From contig NZ_CP076562.1 in assembly GCF_022174665.1 (NCBI RefSeq), positions 436,001 through 500,000 on the forward strand: DNA of 64,000 nt, read 5' to 3'. Of this stretch, positions 53,308 through 60,771 are shown piece after piece. Every line of letters starts with the position of its first letter. Positions within the stretch are counted from its first letter, which is position 1. This stretch comes from Eubacterium sp. MSJ-33. GTDB lineage: Bacteria > Bacillota > Clostridia > Lachnospirales > Lachnospiraceae. The position numbers and the translations under genes were made by a program. The notes under the pieces were generated by a model that saw only the letters and a list, made by a program, of their open reading frames with translations, did no database searches and had not been told where the DNA came from.

Positions 53308-55151
53308 TGGAAAAAGATAATTATGAAATCGGTCAGAATAATCGTGCTCCCAAAGTTTCTCGTCACGGACCTGGCAGAGGTATGCACCCTGGTGAAAAAG
53401 CAAAGAATTTCAAAGGAACATGGGCAAAGCTTCTTGCAAATTGCAGAAAATACTGGGGAGCTATGATTTTTGCAATTATCTGCGCAGGCATTGGAACGGT
53501 ATTAACATTGATCGGACCGGATAAATTATCCGAGATGACGGATCTAATCACCGATGGCGTGATGACCGGAATTGATATGGATGGAATCAAGCGGATTGGA
53601 ATTACGCTGATTTGCTTCTATGGATGCAGTGCATTATTGTCACTGATCCAGAACTTGATTATGGGATATGTCACACAGCAGGTGTCAAAAGGACTTCGAA
53701 GCAATATTTCTAAGAAAATCAATCGTCTGCCGATGTGGTTTTATAATCAGACATCAACCGGTGATGTGTTATCCCGTGTGACGAATGATGTTGATACGAT
53801 TGCGCAGTCCTTTAACCAGAGTATGGGTAATCTGGTTACAGCTGTTACACTTTTGATCGGATCACTCATTATGATGCTCAAGACAGATATCACAATGACG
53901 ATTGCAGCGGTCTTTTCAACATTGCTTGGGTTTGTATTCATGACTTTAATCATGAGTAAGTCACAGAAATATTTTGCAAGACAGCAGGTGCATTTAGGCG
54001 AAATTAATGGGCATGTCGAAGAAATATACGCTGGACATACGGTTGTGAAGGCGTATAATGGTGAGGCAAAATCAAAGGCGAAGTTCGATGAGATGAACGA
54101 GAACTTAAGAGATAGTGCATTTAAAGCACAGTGTCTCTCCGGACTGATGATGCCACTTATGACATTTATTGGAAACCTTGGATATGTAGCAGTCTGTATC
54201 GTCGGTGCACTGCTTGCAATGAATGATAAGATTTCGTTTGGTGTAATTATTGCATTTATGATGTATGTTCGTTACTTTACACAACCACTCAGTCAGATTG
54301 CACAGGCGATGCAGGCATTGCAGTCTGCGGCTGCTGCCGGTGAGCGTGTATTTGAGTTTACCGATGCTGAGGAGATGGAAGACGAGAGTGCAAAGACGAA
54401 GAAACTTTCCGATGTCAAGGGTGAGGTATCCTTCGAGCATGTCAAGTTTGGCTATAAGGATAGTGACAAGATTGTTATCCATGACTTCTCTGCTATCGCA
54501 AAACCGGGACAGAAGGTGGCAATTGTAGGACCGACAGGTGCCGGTAAAACAACCATGGTGAATCTTCTGATGCGATTCCATGAGATCTTAGATGGTGATA
54601 TCAAGATCGATGGTGTATCAATCAAAGAAATGACACGGGAAGAGGTTCATAACCAGTTCTGTATGGTACTGCAGGATACATGGCTTTTTGAAGGAACGGT
54701 ACGGGAGAATCTTGTATATAGTCAGGAGAATGTACCGGAAGAAAAAATCGAGCAGGCATGTAAAGCAGTTGGTCTGCATCGATTTATCCGAAGTCTGCCA
54801 AAAGGCTATGATACGGTATTAAATGATCAGGTAAATCTGTCACAGGGACAGAAACAGCAGCTTACAATCGCCCGTGCAATGATTGCAGATCGCCCGATGT
54901 TGATTTTGGATGAGGCAACGAGTTCAGTAGATACAAGAACTGAGCTTATCATCCAGAGAGCGATGGATGAACTGATGAAGGGAAGAACATCATTTGTAAT
55001 TGCACACCGGCTTTCCACGATCAAGAATGCCGATTTGATTCTTGTATTGAAGGATGGCGATATCATCGAGAGTGGTACGCATGAAGAACTGCTTGCAAAG
55101 AAGGGCTTTTATGCAGATCTGTATAACAGTCAGTTTGAGCAGGCATCTTAA
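53307..55151 (+). CDS. Heterodimeric ABC exporter, catalytic subunit
   Basis: A 614-residue partner of the preceding subunit. It has a basic N-terminal extension (KVSRHGPGRGMHPGEKAKNF) and six helices (about 50-330). The ATPase has Walker A GPTGAGKTT, signature NLSQGQKQQLTIARA and Walker B MLILDEATSSVD with the catalytic Glu present. Together the pair forms one canonical and one degenerate ATP site. The start overlaps the upstream stop by one base, giving equal synthesis. Confidence 0.93.
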   Translation: MEKDNYEIGQNNRAPKVSRHGPGRGMHPGEKAKNFKGTWAKLLANCRKYWGAMIFAIICAGIGTVLTLIGPDKLSEMTDLITDGVMTGIDMDGIKRIGITLICFYGCSALLSLIQNLIMGYVTQQVSKGLRSNISKKINRLPMWFYNQTSTGDVLSRVTNDVDTIAQSFNQSMGNLVTAVTLLIGSLIMMLKTDITMTIAAVFSTLLGFVFMTLIMSKSQKYFARQQVHLGEINGHVEEIYAGHTVVKAYNGEAKSKAKFDEMNENLRDSAFKAQCLSGLMMPLMTFIGNLGYVAVCIVGALLAMNDKISFGVIIAFMMYVRYFTQPLSQIAQAMQALQSAAAAGERVFEFTDAEEMEDESAKTKKLSDVKGEVSFEHVKFGYKDSDKIVIHDFSAIAKPGQKVAIVGPTGAGKTTMVNLLMRFHEILDGDIKIDGVSIKEMTREEVHNQFCMVLQDTWLFEGTVRENLVYSQENVPEEKIEQACKAVGLHRFIRSLPKGYDTVLNDQVNLSQGQKQQLTIARAMIADRPMLILDEATSSVDTRTELIIQRAMDELMKGRTSFVIAHRLSTIKNADLILVLKDGDIIESGTHEELLAKKGFYADLYNSQFEQAS

Positions 55152-55176
55152 AAATATATTTGGAATCAGGACAAGT

Positions 55177-55220
55177 ACTCCCTGCATACATTTATGTGAA
55201 TGTATGTAGGGAGTTTTTTT
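55177..55220 (+). terminator. Terminator abutting the next start codon
   Basis: A 16-position stem (arms 55177-55192 and 55199-55214, one G-T pair) is followed by Ts to 55220. The ATG of the next gene is at 55221 and its only plausible ribosome site (GGGAG) lies inside the right arm. Confidence 0.85.
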
Positions 55221-56783
55221 ATGAGGAAAAAAGCAGTAAGAAGAATCTGGCAAACTATGATTGCTGGTATTGTCGGAGGGGCGTGTATTTTTGGATGCGG
55301 TAATCTGGAGGCTGTGCTCGCAGATACTGCAACTGTGACTGATGCGACAGTGGGGGATGCAACGGCAGGGGAGGCTGACAGTGATACGGATATCCAATCT
55401 TCGGAAACTATATTTGACGGAGCGGTCAGTGCACAGGCGGATGCCACGGAATCAGACGCAGCACAGATGCATGTAAATATGGAAAAAGATGACATTTCTG
55501 TTCTAAACGCTGTTGCACAAGCAGCTTTGGTGAGTAATAAAAAATATGCGGGTCAATATCATATAGATTATATTTTGTCACATTACGGCTATTTTGTACA
55601 AAATGATTTGGAGGGTGATTATGTTTCAGATACTGTTGGTGCAATCGTGGTAGGAAATTGTCTGAATCTGAAAAATACGATTGGAAAGGTAAAATCCGCA
55701 GCATCTTATGCGAAATATTTGATTGATCTTGCTGATTATCATGCCGGTTCGTGGAATGATACAACAGGGATAGATACGAATTTTTATTATACGGAAAGCT
55801 ATATGTCATACAAAGACTGGTTGACAAACCGTATGGTGAAAGTTGCGGATGATTATATCAACATGGACGAAGCGTTTGATACTATCATGCAGGAATCCAA
55901 GGTGTTGGAGAAAGGCGGTCAGGCAGGATATATGGAACAGGGAGATCTGGTCATCGACTTTGCAGATTCCAGAACGATTACAGTCAGCGGGGCAGATTTT
56001 ACAAATGCGAAGCGTGTGATTCTGAAAAATGTAACAGCCGAAGATATTTTTTCGAATGCATATACGATTTCTGTTTCCGGAGATAGTGATTATATTTTGG
56101 ATACTTCAAAAATCGAAATTTGTGGCACGCCATTAAATAACAATTATTTCTTCAATTTGGTAAATAACAGGCCAGGAGGTTTACAGGGAGGGCAGTATTA
56201 CAGCGGTGGATTTGGATTGGTCTGGAATTTCCCGGATGCAAAAAATATAACAGCGAACTTTCTGACCGGACACATTGTTGCACCATCCGGCAATGTATCG
56301 CTTATTGGTGGCAATCATGAAGGTCAGGTAATCGCACGTAATGTAAAGGCAAGCTCGGAGTCACATTTTTATCCATATAATGTAACGACAACAGAAAGTG
56401 GCACGACAACAGAAGTTGTTACAACAACGGAAAGCGGAACAACAACAGAAAGCGGAACAACAGAAGCCGTTACAACAACAGAAAGCAGCACAACAACAGA
56501 AAGCGGAACAACAGAAGTCGTTACAACAACAGAAAGCGGCACAACAACAGAAAATGTTTCAACATCACAGAGTAGTACATCGGCAGAATATCAGACAACA
56601 GCAGAGCAGCTTACAACAAGAGAGACATTGGTTGTTATGCCAAAGGCTGACATAAAGCCGGTTACATCAAATGAGGTAAAAACAGGAGATATCATGGCGC
56701 TGGGAATTGTGATAACTCTGCTTGTGGCTGCCGGTGCAGGAATCTTACTGATTACAGTCCTTTGGGAGCATAAAAAGAAATAA
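55221..56783 (+). CDS. Surface protein, choice-of-anchor-A-like, Thr-rich stalk
   Basis: A 520-residue secreted protein. The basic signal peptide ends near AVLA (about residue 33). The large N-terminal domain (about 90-390) resembles choice-of-anchor A/collagen-binding-type adhesin domains (DTVGAIVVGNCLNLKN; NITANFLTGHIVAPSGNVSL). A Thr/Glu/Ser repeat stalk (about 390-465, TTTESG units) and a C-terminal membrane helix with basic tail (VLWEHKKK) follow. No LPxTG sortase motif is visible. The ribosome site lies in a terminator arm, so expression may need its own promoter or an opened hairpin. Adhesion is the likely role. Confidence 0.75.
   Translation: MRKKAVRRIWQTMIAGIVGGACIFGCGNLEAVLADTATVTDATVGDATAGEADSDTDIQSSETIFDGAVSAQADATESDAAQMHVNMEKDDISVLNAVAQAALVSNKKYAGQYHIDYILSHYGYFVQNDLEGDYVSDTVGAIVVGNCLNLKNTIGKVKSAASYAKYLIDLADYHAGSWNDTTGIDTNFYYTESYMSYKDWLTNRMVKVADDYINMDEAFDTIMQESKVLEKGGQAGYMEQGDLVIDFADSRTITVSGADFTNAKRVILKNVTAEDIFSNAYTISVSGDSDYILDTSKIEICGTPLNNNYFFNLVNNRPGGLQGGQYYSGGFGLVWNFPDAKNITANFLTGHIVAPSGNVSLIGGNHEGQVIARNVKASSESHFYPYNVTTTESGTTTEVVTTTESGTTTESGTTEAVTTTESSTTTESGTTEVVTTTESGTTTENVSTSQSSTSAEYQTTAEQLTTRETLVVMPKADIKPVTSNEVKTGDIMALGIVITLLVAAGAGILLITVLWEHKKK
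56385..56570 (+). repeat. Tandem coding repeats (Thr-rich stalk)
   Basis: Imperfect tandem units of about 18-21 bases built from ACAACAACAGAAAGCGG-type blocks encode TTTESG repeats. Such arrays can vary in copy number between strains. Confidence 0.8.
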
Positions 56784-56814
56784 TCTGCATATATGTAATT
56801 ATAAAAAGCTCCAA

Positions 56815-58413
56815 ATGGTAAGAAGTATGCAAAGACTTCAACAATTTGTTATTTATGTATTTATGGCAGTCTGTCTGTTTTTATCTGTTTTTGATAACAC
56901 TGTACAAACGGTAAAACAATATTTACCAAAACAGGCAAATATAGAAGAGAGTAAAAGAGCCTGTTGGATATCCTATATTGATATTCAAAAGTATCTTTCT
57001 GACAAAAATGAGGCTGCTTTTCGGGCAAAAGTACATGCTATGTACAATACTGTAAAGAAAAATGGAATGAATACAGTGATTGTACATGCACGTGCCATGG
57101 GAGATGCTTTTTATCCATCGGAATATTTTCCGTATTCGGAGTATTTATCGAAGAATCGGAAACAGCCGACGTATGATCCGTATGAGATTCTTGTTTCTGC
57201 AGCGCATGATGAAGGGCTTAAATTTGAGGCTTGGGTGAATCCGTATCGTATTTCCATCGGAACGGAAACGACAGAAAGCTTTATGCAGACACCCTATTAT
57301 GTAAAGTATCAATCCATGATTATAGAATATGAATCAGAAAGTGGAACCTGTCTTTCTCTTGATCCCGAAAATGCGGAAGCGCAGCAATTGGTTGTGGATG
57401 GTGTATCAGAAATTATGACACGATATCCGGTCGATGGCATTCATTTTGATGATTATTTTTATATGCCGGGGATGAAGGATTCCTGTTCCGTGGAAGTGAA
57501 AAAACAGGCGGTCAATAAGTTGGTTCATTCTGTATATTGTGTGATTAAAGAAAAAAACAAGGATTGTGAATTTGGAATCAGTCCGGCTGGAAATCCGGAC
57601 TATGCAAGGTCACAGGGGGCTGATATTGATACATGGGTATCGGAAGAAGGATATATTGATTATATTATGCCTCAGATTTATTGGACAGATCATTACCGGA
57701 CTGAAAGTGGAGAGGTGCAGATGTTCTCGGAACGGAGTCTGCAATGGATGCAATTGCGTACAAATCCACATATAAAATTATATATTGGGCTGGCATTATA
57801 CCGTGCAGGAGAAGTTTCGGATACGGATGTCGGCTGGTCGATGCAAAATAATAATCTGGCGGAACAATGGTCACGAAGTGATGGGATGGGATACGATGGA
57901 TTCGCATTGTTTCGATATGCTTATCTGGAAGAATCGTCTGCACAGACAGAACTGGAAAATCTACAGACGTATCTGAAAAAACAAACGGGAATATTGACAT
58001 CGGATGTGGAAGCATATCTGGTATATACTGTCAAAATGCAGACACTTACATGGCAGGAAGCAAAGCTGGATGGCGTTGTTGCAGGTTTTACAAATCAGAG
58101 TCTGGCGGTGGAGGCAATCCGTATACAACTAGGATCTTTGGCACCGCGTGGAAATGTACGGTATGTAACAGAGAACGGACAGGGGCAGGGAATCTGGAAG
58201 AGGGATGGACAACAGACCGGCAGTGATATCGGGGAAGAAACTATATCAGGAATCAGAATTAATCTGACCGGTGAGATTGCGCAGCAATATGATATTATAT
58301 ATCGCGTATATATCAATGAGCATGGATGGACGGAATTTGAAAAAAATGGTTCTTATGCAGGAGGAGGAATGATACAGGCTATTCAGGTGAAACTTATAAA
58401 AAAGATAGAATAA
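56815..58413 (+). CDS. GHL10-type glycoside-hydrolase-like protein (YngK family)
   Basis: A 532-residue protein. An N-terminal hydrophobic helix (about 10-29) acts as signal or anchor. A GHL10/DUF187 TIM-barrel-like domain (about 45-400) contains RACWISYIDIQKYL, FEAWVNPYRIS, GIHFDDYFYMPG and DYIMPQIYW. The Asp pair in HFDDYF is a likely active-site region. The C-terminal ~130 residues are beta-rich (IRIQLGSLAPRGNVRYV) and may bind glycan. Members probably act on cell-wall or surface polysaccharides; the substrate is unknown. No strong ribosome site is seen; ATG 56815 or 56827 are both possible. Confidence 0.82.
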   Translation: MVRSMQRLQQFVIYVFMAVCLFLSVFDNTVQTVKQYLPKQANIEESKRACWISYIDIQKYLSDKNEAAFRAKVHAMYNTVKKNGMNTVIVHARAMGDAFYPSEYFPYSEYLSKNRKQPTYDPYEILVSAAHDEGLKFEAWVNPYRISIGTETTESFMQTPYYVKYQSMIIEYESESGTCLSLDPENAEAQQLVVDGVSEIMTRYPVDGIHFDDYFYMPGMKDSCSVEVKKQAVNKLVHSVYCVIKEKNKDCEFGISPAGNPDYARSQGADIDTWVSEEGYIDYIMPQIYWTDHYRTESGEVQMFSERSLQWMQLRTNPHIKLYIGLALYRAGEVSDTDVGWSMQNNNLAEQWSRSDGMGYDGFALFRYAYLEESSAQTELENLQTYLKKQTGILTSDVEAYLVYTVKMQTLTWQEAKLDGVVAGFTNQSLAVEAIRIQLGSLAPRGNVRYVTENGQGQGIWKRDGQQTGSDIGEETISGIRINLTGEIAQQYDIIYRVYINEHGWTEFEKNGSYAGGGMIQAIQVKLIKKIE

Positions 58414-58416
58414 TGC

Positions 58417-58444
58417 TTGCAAAAACATAAAAACATGCTATAAT
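58417..58444 (+). promoter_or_regulatory. Sigma-A promoter of the rimP-nusA operon
   Basis: TTGCAA (58417-58422), 16 bp and TATAAT (58439-58444) with an extended TG, four bases after the preceding stop codon. Confidence 0.75.
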
Positions 58445-58470
58445 ATATAAGACTTGAATACAGATGACGC

Positions 58471-58503
58471 AGAGTGGGTTAAAAAAACCCACTCTTTGTT
58501 TTT
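58471..58503 (+). terminator. Leader hairpin / possible attenuator before rimP
   Basis: AGAGTGGGTT (58471-58480) pairs with AACCCACTCT (58486-58495), followed by TTTGTTTTTG. It lies about 20 bases after the expected transcription start and 30 bases before rimP, so it could attenuate the operon rather than end the previous gene. Confidence 0.75.
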
Positions 58504-58534
58504 GAAAAGGTGAAAAGTCAGAAAGGTGGCAGAC

Positions 58535-58999
58535 GTGAAAAAACAGGAAATTGAACAACACTGCACTGACCTTGTAACTCCGATTATTGCGGAACACGGG
58601 TTTGAACTTGTAGATGTGGAGTACGTGAAGGAAGGCTCGGACTATTATCTGCGCGTTTATGCAGATAAAGAAGGTGGCATCAATATTGATGACTGCGTAT
58701 TGATTAGCCGGAGTCTGGAAGAAAAACTGGATGCTGCAGACCGGCTGACGGACCCATACATTTTGGAGGTGAGTTCTCCGGGACTTACAAGACCGCTTAA
58801 AAAGGACAAGGATTTCAAACGGAATCTGGGCAAAAAAGTGGAGGTAAAGCTTTATCGGGCAGTGGATGGCTGCAAAGAATTTGAGGCAGTTCTGACTGGC
58901 TATACGGATACAACAATTACCTTACAGCTTGTGGATTCCGAGGATCCAAAAGATTTTTCAAGAAACGATATTTCTATGATAAGATTGGCATTTGAATAA
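58535..58999 (+). CDS. rimP: Ribosome maturation factor RimP
   Basis: A 154-residue factor for 30S assembly. It has the N-terminal KH-like domain (FELVDVEYVKEGSDYYLRVY) with INIDDCVLISRSLEEKLD, and the SSPGLTRPLKKDKDF motif. The GTG at 58535 with AAAGGTGG upstream is preferred over the GTG at 58526. It precedes nusA, the conserved order. Confidence 0.95.
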   Translation: MKKQEIEQHCTDLVTPIIAEHGFELVDVEYVKEGSDYYLRVYADKEGGINIDDCVLISRSLEEKLDAADRLTDPYILEVSSPGLTRPLKKDKDFKRNLGKKVEVKLYRAVDGCKEFEAVLTGYTDTTITLQLVDSEDPKDFSRNDISMIRLAFE

Positions 59000-59016
59000 A
59001 AGAGGAGGATAAAAAA

Positions 59017-60177
59017 ATGTCAGAGATTATTGATGCTTTAAATCAATTAGAGCGCGAAAAAAGTGTCAGCAAGGAACTGGTGATGGAGGCAATTGAGAAA
59101 TCATTGGTGGCAGCCTGCGAGAAAGATTATGGAAAGAATGTACTTGTGGAAGCGCATATGGATCGTGAGACAGGTGCAATCACTGTTGTACGCAAGAAGG
59201 AAGTTGTTGAGGAAGTTGAGAATGATGAGAATCAGATTTCTTTAACACAGGCAAAGGCAATGGATAGTAAGTACGAAATCGGTGATTTTGTGGAATATCC
59301 ACTGGAGTCTATGGATTTTGGACGTATGGCTGCACAGAAGGCAAGAAGTATTATCATCCAGAATATCAAAGAGGGTGAACGTGATGCAATCTACGAGCGT
59401 TTTGCATGTAAGGAGCATGACATCGTTAATGGTGTTGTACAGCGTTTTGTGGATAATACAATCTATATCAGTCTTGATGAGAAGACAGAGACAAGACTCA
59501 AGGAAAATGAGCAGGTAAAATCTGAACATTACAAGGTTGGAGACCATATCAAGCTGTATGTGGTTGAAGTGAAGAAACCGGAGAAGAAGGAAAACAAACG
59601 CAAAGATGGCAAGGATAAGAAAAATAATACAGGTATTAACATTCATGTATCCCGTACACATCCAGAGCTTGTAAAGAGACTTTTTGAAAATGAAATCGAA
59701 GAGATTCAGAATGGTGTGGTAGAAATCATGGGAATCTCCAGAGATGCAGGATCCCGTTCGAAGCTTGCAGTTCGTTCTTTAGATCCAAACGTTGATCCGG
59801 TTGGTGCCTGTGTAGGTATGGCAGGCGCGAGAGTGAATACAATCGTTGATGATTTAAAGGGAGAGAAGATTGATGTTATTGCATGGGATGAAGATCCGGA
59901 GGTTTACATCAAGAATGCACTGAGCCCATCGGATGTTATCTGGGTTCAGGCATACACGGAAGATCAGGATGGAAAGCAGAAGAAATGTGCAAGAGTTGTT
60001 GTACCGGATGATCAGTTGTCGCTCGCAATTGGTAAAGAAGGACAGAATGCAAGTCTGGCTGCAAAGCTGACTGGCTATAAGATTGATATTAAGAGTGAGT
60101 CACAGGCACGAGATCTGGGTATGATTATTGATGATTACGAAGATAACTATGCCGGTAATTTTGAAGATGAGGAGTAG
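59017..60177 (+). CDS. nusA: Transcription factor NusA
   Basis: A 386-residue factor that controls pausing and termination. The N-terminal RNA-polymerase-binding domain, S1 domain (about 135-200, with a Lys-rich insert KKPEKKENKRKDGKDKK), KH1 (DAGSRSKLAVRSLDPNVDPV) and KH2 (LSLAIGKEGQNASLAAKLTG) are present. It lacks the C-terminal acidic repeats of E. coli, as usual in Firmicutes. GAGGAGG precedes the ATG. Confidence 0.97.
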   Translation: MSEIIDALNQLEREKSVSKELVMEAIEKSLVAACEKDYGKNVLVEAHMDRETGAITVVRKKEVVEEVENDENQISLTQAKAMDSKYEIGDFVEYPLESMDFGRMAAQKARSIIIQNIKEGERDAIYERFACKEHDIVNGVVQRFVDNTIYISLDEKTETRLKENEQVKSEHYKVGDHIKLYVVEVKKPEKKENKRKDGKDKKNNTGINIHVSRTHPELVKRLFENEIEEIQNGVVEIMGISRDAGSRSKLAVRSLDPNVDPVGACVGMAGARVNTIVDDLKGEKIDVIAWDEDPEVYIKNALSPSDVIWVQAYTEDQDGKQKKCARVVVPDDQLSLAIGKEGQNASLAAKLTGYKIDIKSESQARDLGMIIDDYEDNYAGNFEDEE

Positions 60178-60182
60178 ATAAC

Positions 60183-60440
60183 TTGGCAAAGCAGATACCA
60201 CTTCGACAGTGTGTAGGCTGTCGTGAGATGAAACCAAAGACGGCGCTTGTCAGAGTAATAAAAACGCCGGAAGACGAGATATGTCTGGATAAAACCGGTC
60301 GAAAAAATGGCAGAGGTGCCTATATCTGTCTGAATCAGACATGCCTGGAGAAAGCAAAAAAGTCAAAAGCACTTGAACGTTCGTTAAAGACAGACATTCC
60401 GGAAGAAATCTACCAGACCATCGCAGAGGAGATGATATAA
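60183..60440 (+). CDS. rnpM: RNase P modulator RnpM (YlxR)
   Basis: An 85-residue RNA-binding protein of the YlxR family. It has the cysteine-containing RQCVGCREMKPKTALVRV and GRKNGRGAYICLNQTCLEKA. It starts with TTG at 60183, with GAGGAG in the end of nusA. The family has been reported to bind and modulate RNase P; the symbol follows that renaming. Confidence 0.9.
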   Translation: MAKQIPLRQCVGCREMKPKTALVRVIKTPEDEICLDKTGRKNGRGAYICLNQTCLEKAKKSKALERSLKTDIPEEIYQTIAEEMI

Positions 60441-60749
60441 TTGGTACAAAATCAGAATCGTGCATTGTCTATGCTTTCAATTGCAGCAAAGGCAGGTAAA
60501 GTACAGAGTGGCGGATTTCTGACTGAGAAAGCGATTCAGGAGGGCGTTGCATATTTAGTGATTATCGCGGAAAATGCATCAAACAATACGCAGAAGAAAT
60601 TCATGGATAAATGTAAGTATTATGAGATTCCGTATACGGTCGCGTTTGACAGTATAACACTTGGCAGACAGATTGGAAAACAGGAACGGACAGTGCTTGC
60701 TGTGACAGATGTGGGTCTGGCAAAACAGATTTCTGACAAGTTGGATTAG
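60441..60749 (+). CDS. rplGA: L7Ae-family ribosomal protein (YlxQ/RplGA)
   Basis: A 102-residue K-turn RNA-binding protein of the L7Ae/L30e/YlxQ family. Features are ALSMLSIAAKAGKVQSGGF and YLVIIAENASNNTQKKF. It starts with TTG directly after the rnpM stop, with GAGGAG inside rnpM. The conserved position between rnpM and infB supports the call. Confidence 0.9.
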   Translation: MVQNQNRALSMLSIAAKAGKVQSGGFLTEKAIQEGVAYLVIIAENASNNTQKKFMDKCKYYEIPYTVAFDSITLGRQIGKQERTVLAVTDVGLAKQISDKLD

Positions 60750-60771
60750 TTTAAGATTGGAGGTGTAACCC

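Noticed and set aside
56385..56570. CRISPR-like short repeats
   Set aside because: The repeats are in frame within a Thr-rich stalk, with no unique spacers of constant length.
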